This document shows positions 7,252 to 14,108 of a DNA stretch of 41,167 bases, one piece after another. This DNA is from Streptomyces bambusae (GTDB lineage: Bacteria > Actinomycetota > Actinomycetes > Streptomycetales > Streptomycetaceae). The DNA is taken from contig NZ_JAJAUZ010000062.1 in the NCBI RefSeq assembly GCF_020532645.1, positions 1 through 41,167 on the forward strand, in the 5' to 3' direction. The notes below the pieces were generated by a model. That model was not told where the DNA came from. It searched no databases and worked only from the letters and a program-made list of their open reading frames with translations. Position numbers and translations under genes: made by a program. Within the stretch, counting starts at the first letter, position 1. Every line of letters starts with the position of its first letter.

Positions 7252-8328
7252 ATGCCCCTCTCGGACATCGCACTCCCCGTCGCCGTCGGCGCCGTCCTGT
7301 CCCTTGTGCCCCTGGCGGGCCCCGCACCCGCCGCGGACGCTTCCACAGCTGCCTGCAAGGGCGCCCGGACCTGCTACGTCGACGTGTCGGTCGCCCAGAT
7401 CTGGGAGAGCCCCGACAAGGTGCGCCCCGTGGACGCCAAGGCGCTCACCAACCCCGTCGACATCCGCGGCTGGTTCGCCGCCATGGCCCACGACCTCGAC
7501 CTGCGCCGTGGTGTGCCGGGCGAGACGCAGGCCCTGTACGGCGGCCGGGTCACCGTGGTCGAGACGACGACCAGGAACGGGGTGCTCTGGGACAAGGTCC
7601 TCGTCCACGGCCAGCCCACCCCCAGGGACGCGGGCGGCTACCCCGGCTGGGTGCCCGACCGGCTGCTGACGAAGCACCGCAAGAAGGACCCGTACGGCAC
7701 CACCCCGGAGCGCATCACCAGCGCGACGGCCTGGGGGCACCCCACTCCGGAGTCCCTGGCGGCGGGCGCGCCGGCCGAGGGGGCGACCGAGTACTCGTAC
7801 AACACGGAGTTCGCCGTGAAGCCGGTCCCGGGCGAGCCGTCGCTCGTGGAGGCGCGTGCGAACGACGGCAGCCCGATCTACTTCGAGCGCGACGACTTCG
7901 AGGAAGTCCCCTCCTCCGGCGTGACCGGTGCGGACGTCGTCGCCGAGGCCCGCAAGTTCACCGGCCTCGACTACCTGTGGTCCGGCACGGCCGGCTTCGG
8001 CTACGACTGCTCCGGCCTCACCAGCCAGGTGTACTCCGCCCTCGGCATCACCATCCCGCGCGACAGCCAGCCGCAGTACGACGCCGGCGGCGGCAGGGCA
8101 CCCGCCGGATCGGCCGAGGGCGAGCGGATCACCTCGACGGCCGACCTCCGCCCCGGCGACATCGTGGCCTTCGGCGCCGGCACCTCCAACGTCACCCACG
8201 TGGGCATCTACGTCGGCAGGAACGCCCAGGGCGAACCCATGATGATCAACTCCCCCCGGACGGGCGAGAAGGTCCGCGAGGAACCCCTGTCGAACCGCCC
8301 GTTCGTCGGCGCCACCCGCTTCCTGTGA
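7252..8328 (+). CDS. Secreted NlpC/P60 cell-wall hydrolase
   Basis: The 358-residue protein starts with a hydrophobic signal peptide of about 28 residues ending in the GPAPAADA region. It continues with an SH3-like segment (about 40-135, with a tripartite wall-binding look: VAQIWESPDKVRPVDAKAL, then VTVVETTTRNGVLWDKVLV and GYPGWVPDRLL) and ends with an NlpC/P60 domain. Catalytic residues are visible: Cys253 in GYDCSGL, His316 in THVGIYVG, and a polar third residue near Asn333 in MMINSP. The architecture resembles YkfC-type gamma-D-glutamyl-diamino-acid endopeptidases, which cleave peptidoglycan stem peptides outside the cell. The upstream in-frame extension to 7033 is noise. Two cysteines at about 35 and 41 may form a disulfide. 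Confidence 0.9.
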   Translation: MPLSDIALPVAVGAVLSLVPLAGPAPAADASTAACKGARTCYVDVSVAQIWESPDKVRPVDAKALTNPVDIRGWFAAMAHDLDLRRGVPGETQALYGGRVTVVETTTRNGVLWDKVLVHGQPTPRDAGGYPGWVPDRLLTKHRKKDPYGTTPERITSATAWGHPTPESLAAGAPAEGATEYSYNTEFAVKPVPGEPSLVEARANDGSPIYFERDDFEEVPSSGVTGADVVAEARKFTGLDYLWSGTAGFGYDCSGLTSQVYSALGITIPRDSQPQYDAGGGRAPAGSAEGERITSTADLRPGDIVAFGAGTSNVTHVGIYVGRNAQGEPMMINSPRTGEKVREEPLSNRPFVGATRFL

Positions 8329-8389
8329 AACCGGGCCGCTCCGAAACCGGCTTCGTGCGGAGGCCCCCGATGGCCGATGCTTGGCCCTC

Positions 8390-8827
8390 ATGAGCAGAAT
8401 GGCGCAGGTCCTGGTGCTGGCGAGGTACGAGGACGAGGTGATGGAGCCGCTGACCCGGCCCGATGAGAACCGCACCTGGCACGGAGTCTTCCGGCAGATC
8501 CCCGACTGGTTCGTGGGCGGCTGGTACCTGGAGTTCGGGAAGTGGAACGGCCGGCGGGGCGTCCTCGCGGACCTCGAGGCGTTGCCGTGGAACCAGCCCG
8601 AGTGCGTCCAGGTGCTCCTGCACGACGAGGACGACGACTGCTTCGCGCTGTGGATGTTCCACGAGGGCCGTCTCACCGAGGTCCCGCTCGCCCGTGTCCA
8701 GCGGGTCTTCGGCCACCCCCCGGACGACGAGCCCGACCCCGGCTGCCTCGAACGCACCGACACCCCGTACTACGACCCCTCCCGGCACCGCCCCGAGTAC
8801 GCCCAGGACCCCCGCCTGACCTGGTGA
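8390..8827 (+). CDS. Small acidic conserved protein of unknown function
   Basis: The 145-residue product has many Trp, Asp and Glu residues (for example WFVGGWYLEFGKWNGRR and LHDEDDDCFALWMFHEGR) and a proline/aspartate-rich tail ending in PRLTW. No membrane segment or signal is visible, and I do not recognise a domain. The ATG at 8390 is preferred; an ATG at 8399 is an alternative with three residues fewer. No strong ribosome-binding site is present. It converges with the B12-operon end gene, with 7 bases between the stops. Confidence 0.6.
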   Translation: MSRMAQVLVLARYEDEVMEPLTRPDENRTWHGVFRQIPDWFVGGWYLEFGKWNGRRGVLADLEALPWNQPECVQVLLHDEDDDCFALWMFHEGRLTEVPLARVQRVFGHPPDDEPDPGCLERTDTPYYDPSRHRPEYAQDPRLTW

Positions 8828-8834
8828 TGCGGGA

Positions 8835-9398
8835 TCAGCCGCCGTGCCGGAAGCCCCTGCCCGTGCGGTCGAGGGGGTCGGGGGCCAGGCCGAGGAAGCG
8901 GCTGCGGAGCCCGTCCCAGGCCGTGAGGCGGGTGAAGTCGGGGGTGTCGAGGATGTCCTGGCGGTCGGTGAGGAACGGGTTGGGCAGCAGGACCGTCATC
9001 ATCTGCTCGTCGCGTCCGTTGAACAGCCGGGCGCCCCAGCTGACGGGGGCGCCGTCGGAGCCGAGGCTGCGGTACAGCTCCGCCCGTGCACAGCGGCGGA
9101 TGCGGCCGAGTTCGGGCCCGGAAGCGGTGTGCTCGCCGATGCACAGGTGGAAGTGCCAGGCCCCGAAGTCGACCGTGACATAACCGTCGTTCATCGTGAT
9201 GGCGGTGGGCGCGCCCGGGGCGCCGACCTCCCAGGCGGCTCCCTCGATGATCGGACCGAAGTGGATGTGCCGCCAGTGGTCGGTGAAGACCGTGGTGACG
9301 AGGTCGAGGAGGGTGGCCTCGTCGACCGGCAGGGGCCAGACGTGCTGGGTGCCGCCGCCGGGTGCTTCGACGACGGCCGGCTCGGTGGTGGTTGTCAT
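8835..9398 (-). CDS. DUF7676-type protein, last gene of the B12 operon
   Basis: The 187-residue soluble protein starts at ATG 9398, which overlaps the stop of the FhuF-like gene by 4 bp. Characteristic stretches are VWPLPVDEATLLDLVTTVF, IIEGAAWEVGAPGAPT, VDFGAWHFHLCIGEH, SWGARLFNGRDEQ and LLPNPFLTD. The HxHxxxxxxH cluster could bind a metal, though this is only a reading of the motif. I believe it matches the family now named DUF7676; its function is not known to me. Its place as the last translationally coupled gene behind a cobalamin riboswitch links it to corrinoid uptake or processing. Confidence 0.78.
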   Translation of the reverse strand: MTTTTEPAVVEAPGGGTQHVWPLPVDEATLLDLVTTVFTDHWRHIHFGPIIEGAAWEVGAPGAPTAITMNDGYVTVDFGAWHFHLCIGEHTASGPELGRIRRCARAELYRSLGSDGAPVSWGARLFNGRDEQMMTVLLPNPFLTDRQDILDTPDFTRLTAWDGLRSRFLGLAPDPLDRTGRGFRHGG

Positions 9399-10147
9399 GC
9401 GGTCTTCTCCTTGAGGTTGAGGACGCAGTCGCCGCAGGTGCCCGCTCCCGGCACCCGGTAGTACAGGCAGCAGCTGCGGCGCTGGTAGGCGAGCGGCCCG
9501 GGAGCGGTGGCGCGGTAGGTGCCGGCATCCGCCAGCGGCGGCCGGTCCAGCAGCGCGCGGACGAGGGGTACGACCGGGTACGGCGCGTCCGGCGCCCGGG
9601 TGAGCAGGACGCGGTGGGCCCCGATCAGCGCCGAGGCCGCGTTGCCGCGCAGCGTGTGCGGGGACACGCCGGAGACGCTGCGTACGGCGTCGGCCCACGG
9701 GGCCAGGTTCCGGACGGCGACCGTGTGGTGCAGGGCCGTGGACGGGTCCGGTTCCGGGCCCGCCTCCCGTACGTCGGGCAGCCACAGGTCGAGGGGGCCG
9801 GCGGCCGGCTGCCGCCACCACAGCCGGCCCGGGCCCAGGTCGGGGACCCGGCCGGTGAACGCGGCACAGGCCAGGGCGATCGACCAGAGCCGGGAGGCGG
9901 TGCCCAGGTGCAGGGTGGACGCCGCCACCCGGAGCCCGCCGGTGCCCAGCCGCGCCGAGACGGCCCGTACGCAGTCCTCCAGCGCGCCCGTGTCGGTGTA
10001 CAGGTCGGTCAGCGGCCGGAAACCCGCCCCGGGGCCTTCGGCCGGGGAGGTTCCCCCGCCCTCGGGGCGGGGGCCGGTGGCCACCGCGAAGTAGGGGCCG
10101 ATCGCGGAGATCCGCGCCAGGGCGGCGGGGGTCAGGGCCGCGGTCAC
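9395..10147 (-). CDS. FhuF-like [2Fe-2S] protein, putative corrinoid/iron reductase
   Basis: The 250-residue protein ends with the FhuF C-terminal cluster SCCLYYRVPGAGTCGDCVL, a CC-x10-CxxC set that ligates a [2Fe-2S] centre. FhuF proteins reduce ferric siderophores in the cytoplasm to release iron. The body (about 1-220) is Ala/Leu-rich and carries LAPWADAVRSVSGVSPHTLRGNAASALIGAHRVL, which is typical of the family. It starts at GTG 10147, overlapping the ATPase stop by 4 bp. Because the operon sits behind a B12 riboswitch, I infer it reduces imported Co(III) corrinoids rather than, or as well as, ferric chelates. That substrate assignment is not shown by the sequence. Confidence 0.85.
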   Translation of the reverse strand: MTAALTPAALARISAIGPYFAVATGPRPEGGGTSPAEGPGAGFRPLTDLYTDTGALEDCVRAVSARLGTGGLRVAASTLHLGTASRLWSIALACAAFTGRVPDLGPGRLWWRQPAAGPLDLWLPDVREAGPEPDPSTALHHTVAVRNLAPWADAVRSVSGVSPHTLRGNAASALIGAHRVLLTRAPDAPYPVVPLVRALLDRPPLADAGTYRATAPGPLAYQRRSCCLYYRVPGAGTCGDCVLNLKEKTA

Positions 10148-11220
10148 CACGTCCGCACCGTTCGGGTCAGCTCGTGGAAGCTCCGTGCGGGGACGGCCCG
10201 CCCGTCCGGCCCGGTGAGGGTGAACCGGTCCGCTCCCTCCCAGCTCACCCGGACACCGGCCGCACCGGGTGGTCCCGCGGCGGCCAGTCCCTCCCGGGCG
10301 AGGGCGCGTTCGAGGAGCGGGAGCACCTCGGCGGGCGCGTCCACCGCCACCTCGGCGCGTGCCGTACGGCGCAGCCCGAACGTGCCGGAAGCCGCGTCGA
10401 AGGCGAGGTGATCGGCGTCGAAGGCGGCGGCGACGGCTCCGCTGCTGATCAGGTCCTCGGGCGCCCCGGCATGGACGCGGGAGCCGCGGTCGAGGAGCCA
10501 GACCGCATCTGCCACCCGCAGGGCCAGCTCCAGGTCGTGGGTGCTGACCACGACGGTCAGCCCCTTGTCGCGGGCGAGGTCGCGCAGCAGGACGGTCAGC
10601 GCCACCCGCGAGGGAACGTCGAGGAAGGCGGTCGGTTCGTCGAGGAGGATCACCTCGGGTTCCTGGGCGAGGGCGCGCGCGGTCAGGACGCGCTGGCGCT
10701 CGCCGTCGGAGAGCTCGGCGGCCGGCCGGTCCGCCAGGTGCCCCGCCCCCACCGCCGCCAGTGACCAGGCGACGGCGGCATCGTCCGCGGCCGTGAGCCG
10801 GCCGGTGAACCCGGTGTGCGGGTGCCTGCCGAGCCCGGCCAGTTCCCGCACGGACAGCAGTCCGGGATCCACCCGGTCGGTCAGGACGACCGCCAGCCGC
10901 CGGGCAAGCGCGGTCGGCGACGTCTGCGCCAGATCGGCGCCGCCCAGGTGGATCCGGCCGTCGAGCGGCGGCAGGAGCCCGCACAGGGTGCGCAGCAGCG
11001 TGGACTTGCCGGCGCCGTTGGGGCCGAGCAGCACGGTCAGCTCGCCGGCGCACGCCTGGAGGTCGAGCCCCGACAGGACGGCCCGCCGCCCTGCCTGCCG
11101 CCGGCGCGGCGACCTGCTGCGGTAGCCGACGGCGAGTCCCCGGGTGGTGAGCCCGCCGGGACGGTCCGGTCCGCCGCCCGGGCCGGTGCCCGTGGCGGGT
11201 GCGGTCATGGTGTCGGTCAC
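10144..11220 (-). CDS. btuD: ABC transporter ATPase, BtuD/FecE type
   Basis: The 358-residue ATPase has Walker A GPNGAGKST at about 66-73, a Q-loop region, signature LSDGERQ at about 170-176, Walker B VILLDEP around 190-196 and the switch histidine at about 228. A C-terminal extension of about 100 residues follows the ATPase core, ending in HELTRTVRTW; it is longer than usual for BtuD or FhuC and has no domain I recognise. It powers import through the adjacent permease. It starts at GTG 11220, overlapping the permease stop by 4 bp. The symbol is by operon context; the protein sequence alone cannot separate B12 from siderophore transporters. Confidence 0.9.
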   Translation of the reverse strand: MTDTMTAPATGTGPGGGPDRPGGLTTRGLAVGYRSRSPRRRQAGRRAVLSGLDLQACAGELTVLLGPNGAGKSTLLRTLCGLLPPLDGRIHLGGADLAQTSPTALARRLAVVLTDRVDPGLLSVRELAGLGRHPHTGFTGRLTAADDAAVAWSLAAVGAGHLADRPAAELSDGERQRVLTARALAQEPEVILLDEPTAFLDVPSRVALTVLLRDLARDKGLTVVVSTHDLELALRVADAVWLLDRGSRVHAGAPEDLISSGAVAAAFDADHLAFDAASGTFGLRRTARAEVAVDAPAEVLPLLERALAREGLAAAGPPGAAGVRVSWEGADRFTLTGPDGRAVPARSFHELTRTVRTW

Positions 11221-12320
11221 GAGGAAACCCCTTGTACGCCGCGACGGCTGCGGACCAGGAAGGCGATGACGACGGGCGCGCCGAACAGCGAGGTGACGGC
11301 GTTGAGCGGCAGCACAGAATCCGTGCCGGGCGGCTGGCTCAGCAGCGCGCACGCCAGCGCGAGGAACGCGCCCGCGAGCATCGAGGCGGGGATCAGCGCC
11401 CGGTGGTCGGACGTTCCCAGCGCCACCCGGGTCAGGTGCGGGACGGCCAGGCCCAGGAAGGCGACCGGTCCGCAGAACGCGGTCGCCGCGCCCGCCAGCA
11501 GCGAGGTGCCGAACAGCACGAGGTCCCGGCTGCGCCGCACGTTCAGGCCCACGGTGCGGGCGTAGTCCTCGCCGAGCAGCAGGGCGTTGAGACGTTTGGC
11601 CGCCAGCAGGGCGGTCAGCAGGCCGAAGCCGATGACGGGCAGCATCACGTGGAGGTCGGGCCAGGTCGTGGCGCCGAAGCTGCCCAGGCCCCACACGACG
11701 AACTGCTGGGCGCGTTCGGGACGGGCGTAGACGAGCAGCACGCCGACCACGGCGGTGGCCGCCGAGCCGATCATGACGCCGATGACGAGCAGGGTGACGG
11801 CCGACCGCACCCAGCGCGAGAGCAGCAGGACGAGGGCCAGTACGGCGGCGGCACCCGACGAGGCGGCCAGGACGACACCGACGCGCCCCAGCCCGGCCAG
11901 GCCCCCGGTGAAGCTGCCGGCGACGCCGCCGGTGCCGACCACCACGGCGGCGACTCCCATGCTTGCACCCGAGCTCACCCCGAGGGAGAACGGGTCGGCC
12001 AGCGCGTTGCGGAACAGGGTCTGCATCTGCACGCCCGCCACCGCGAGCGCGGCGCCGACGGCGGTGGCGGTCAGTGCCCGCGGCAGCCTGACCTGCTCGA
12101 CGATCACCGCCCAGCGCGGGTCGTCGGCGGTGCCGCCGCCCAGGATCCGCACCACCTCCGCGACCGGCACCGGGTGGGAGCCGGTCGCGATGGTGAGGAC
12201 GAACAGCGCGGCGGTGCCGGCCGCGAGGGCCAGGACGACGGCCGTACGCCGCCGCCCCGCCCGTGGCGTCCGCGGTGCGTCCGGCGCCGCGGCGGGAGCG
12301 GTTGCCGTGTGCGCCGTCAC
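11217..12320 (-). CDS. btuC: FecCD/BtuC-type ABC permease
   Basis: The 367-residue integral membrane protein has about ten hydrophobic helices. Family motifs are RLPRALTATAVGAALAVAGVQMQTLFRNALADPFSLGVSSGAS near 85-130, the coupling-helix region with GLNVRR, and CGPVAFLGLAVPHLTR around 290, where the ATPase docks. The N-terminal 35 residues are Ala/Pro-rich and cytoplasmic. The GTG start at 12320 overlaps the binding-protein stop by 4 bp, so translation is coupled. It forms the channel for the substrate delivered by the BtuF-like lipoprotein, and the cobalamin riboswitch upstream points to a corrinoid. Confidence 0.92.
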   Translation of the reverse strand: MTAHTATAPAAAPDAPRTPRAGRRRTAVVLALAAGTAALFVLTIATGSHPVPVAEVVRILGGGTADDPRWAVIVEQVRLPRALTATAVGAALAVAGVQMQTLFRNALADPFSLGVSSGASMGVAAVVVGTGGVAGSFTGGLAGLGRVGVVLAASSGAAAVLALVLLLSRWVRSAVTLLVIGVMIGSAATAVVGVLLVYARPERAQQFVVWGLGSFGATTWPDLHVMLPVIGFGLLTALLAAKRLNALLLGEDYARTVGLNVRRSRDLVLFGTSLLAGAATAFCGPVAFLGLAVPHLTRVALGTSDHRALIPASMLAGAFLALACALLSQPPGTDSVLPLNAVTSLFGAPVVIAFLVRSRRGVQGVSS

Positions 12321-13552
12321 GCCTTGGGCACCTGCGTGTAGAAGGTGAAGGAGTGGCCCTCGGCCTGCTCCGGGTGCAGCAGCGCGAACAGGTCGGCGAG
12401 GACCAGGTCGGGGCGCAGCACCCCGCGCTCGAAGTAGTCGTTGCCGCCGCCGGGGCCGAGCGCCTTCGTGTTCGTCCAGACCGCACCGCCGGAGAGGGCC
12501 TTCAACTCCGCGTACCGGTCGTCGGCCTTCACCGCGTCGGCGGTCGTCTTCCACTGCTGGTCGGCGATCCAGACCGGGGCCGCCCCGCCCTTGGCGTACA
12601 CGGCCTCGAAGTTCAGCTGCACGTTGCCGGTGCCCGCCTCGCCGGCCCACGGGTAGGTGCCGCCGGCGTCCTTGATGAGCCGGGCGGCGTAGCTGCCGCC
12701 GGCCGGCATGTACCAGGTGCCCTGGTACATCGTGCCGGGCAGCACCTCGACGGGCTTGCCCCGCTCGACCGCCTGCGCGCCCTTCTCGGCGACCTTCCGG
12801 TAGTCGCGCTCGACGGTGTCGAAGACCTCGCCGGCCCGCTTCTCCGCTCCGGTGAGGGCGGCCATCGCCTTGACCCACTCGGCGCGTCCGAGCGGACTGG
12901 CCTCCAGCCACTCGGCGTTGGCGACCACGGCGATGCCGGCCGCGCGCAGCTTGGGGTACTGGGGGTCGTCGGTGCCCTGGGTCATCAGCACGTCCGGCTT
13001 CGCGCCGATGACCGTCTCGGCGCTGAGGGTCCGGTCCTTGGCGTACTCGGTGACCTTGCCCGCCTTCACCCGGTCGAGGACCTGGGCGGAGGAGATGTTC
13101 GCACTGCTCGCCACGCCGGTCAGGACGTCCAGGGTGCCGGTCTCGGTCAGGAGCGGCAGATGCGTGGTGGACGCGGAGTACAGGCTTTTGACGGGCACGG
13201 TGACCTGCTGCGCGGTCGCCAGCTCACCGCTCAGCTTCGGCTTCGGCGCACCGCACTTGACCAGCACGTACGACTCGGGTTTGCCCTTGGGGAAGGGCTC
13301 TTTGACGGTCAGGACCTGGTAGCTCTTCTCGTACCGGAGCGTGAAGTTCTCGGCGTGCTGCACTGTCGATTTGACCGGGAAGTAGTCCTTGGCCGGGTCG
13401 AAGTCCTCGATGCAGCCCTCCCCGGCGGCCCGGGCTCTGGTCTCGGGGGCCGTGCCTGAGCCGCCGCCGCACGCGGTGAGCGCGAGGGCGGTGGCGAGGA
13501 AGGCCGCTGCGGCGGCCTGACGGCGGCCGGGCATGACGGATCGTACGGACAA
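12317..13552 (-). CDS. btuF: BtuF-like corrinoid-binding lipoprotein
   Basis: The 411-residue protein has a lipoprotein signal with the lipobox LTAC (cysteine at about 28), then a two-lobed periplasmic-binding fold of the PF01497 type. Visible lobe segments are PLLTETGTLDVLTGV, VIGAKPDVLMTQGTDD, GIAVVANAEWLEASPLGRAEWVKAMAALTG, and SYAARLIKDAGGTYPW. I chose the TTG at 13552 because AGGAG stands 5 bases before it; an in-frame ATG at 13570 lacks a ribosome-binding site and an ATG at 13534 would leave a shorter n-region. It is longer than E. coli BtuF. It is the first gene of the operon, 238 bases after the riboswitch aptamer. Confidence 0.88.
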   Translation of the reverse strand: MSVRSVMPGRRQAAAAAFLATALALTACGGGSGTAPETRARAAGEGCIEDFDPAKDYFPVKSTVQHAENFTLRYEKSYQVLTVKEPFPKGKPESYVLVKCGAPKPKLSGELATAQQVTVPVKSLYSASTTHLPLLTETGTLDVLTGVASSANISSAQVLDRVKAGKVTEYAKDRTLSAETVIGAKPDVLMTQGTDDPQYPKLRAAGIAVVANAEWLEASPLGRAEWVKAMAALTGAEKRAGEVFDTVERDYRKVAEKGAQAVERGKPVEVLPGTMYQGTWYMPAGGSYAARLIKDAGGTYPWAGEAGTGNVQLNFEAVYAKGGAAPVWIADQQWKTTADAVKADDRYAELKALSGGAVWTNTKALGPGGGNDYFERGVLRPDLVLADLFALLHPEQAEGHSFTFYTQVPKA

Positions 13553-13790
13553 GGTGACTCCTGGTGGCATGCGTGGGCAGCGCGCGACCGCGGGGCGGCG
13601 CGCGTGATGCGGCGTACGGGAGGGAACCGCCGGGGGAGGAGGCCGTCAGAACTTCGGGGAACCGGCGCGGGCATCAGCCCGGGCGGGTCGCCGTCCAAGG
13701 ACCCAGGGCAGCGCGAAACCGCCACCACACATGTGCAGGCACACGAGTGCCACCGCCTCTCCTGGGGAAATCCGCCCCGTACATCGAGGT

Positions 13791-13937
13791 GCGACGGCGT
13801 GAGTCTCCTGACTCGGGATCACAGCTTCTCCGGCCTTCCCGTCCCCGTATGGGGCGGTGGCCATGGGCGGAGTCGCTCCCCCTACACAGTGGCGGTACCG
13901 TGCCGGAATCTCACCGGCTTCCTCGTTCCGCCGTCGC
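13791..13937 (-). promoter_or_regulatory. Cobalamin (AdoCbl-type) riboswitch
   Basis: The minus strand carries the conserved pieces in order. GAGGAAGCCGGTGAGATTCC is followed by GGCACGG and CCGCCACTGTG, then GGGAAGGCCGGAG, then the B12 box GAGTCAGGAGACTC. The outer helix P1 closes perfectly: GCGACGGCG at 13937-13929 pairs with CGCCGTCGC at 13799-13791. Binding of adenosylcobalamin normally shuts off uptake genes. A CU-rich stretch opposite 13632-13642 on the leader could pair with the AGGAG before the btuF start (13558-13562) to hide it, so control is perhaps at translation. The aptamer call is firm; the switching mechanism is inference. Confidence 0.95.
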
Positions 13938-13990
13938 TTGTCGCCCGAAGCATCGCAGAACCGGCGACGCTCACGCCAGCCCCGCAACTG

Positions 13991-14018
13991 TGCAGTCAGC
14001 CACAGAAGCTGACCTGCA
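13991..14018 (-). terminator. Hairpin between the SWIM gene and the riboswitch
   Basis: TGCAGTCAGC (13991-14000) and GCTGACCTGCA (14008-14018) form a 10-bp stem with one bulged C and a 7-base loop. There is no T-run, as is common in Streptomyces. It could end transcription from the SWIM gene so that the riboswitch operon depends on its own promoter. Confidence 0.45.
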
Positions 14019-14108
14019 GTCACCGTCGCACGGGCGCGGCCGGGGCGGGGTGGCGCCGATGCGGCAGCCGGCACCGCCCCGCTGTCGGAAGGGCACCGCC
14101 CCGCCGTC

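Noticed and set aside
9395..13552. Ferric siderophore uptake operon
   Set aside because: The proteins allow this reading, but no iron box precedes the operon and a complete cobalamin riboswitch does.
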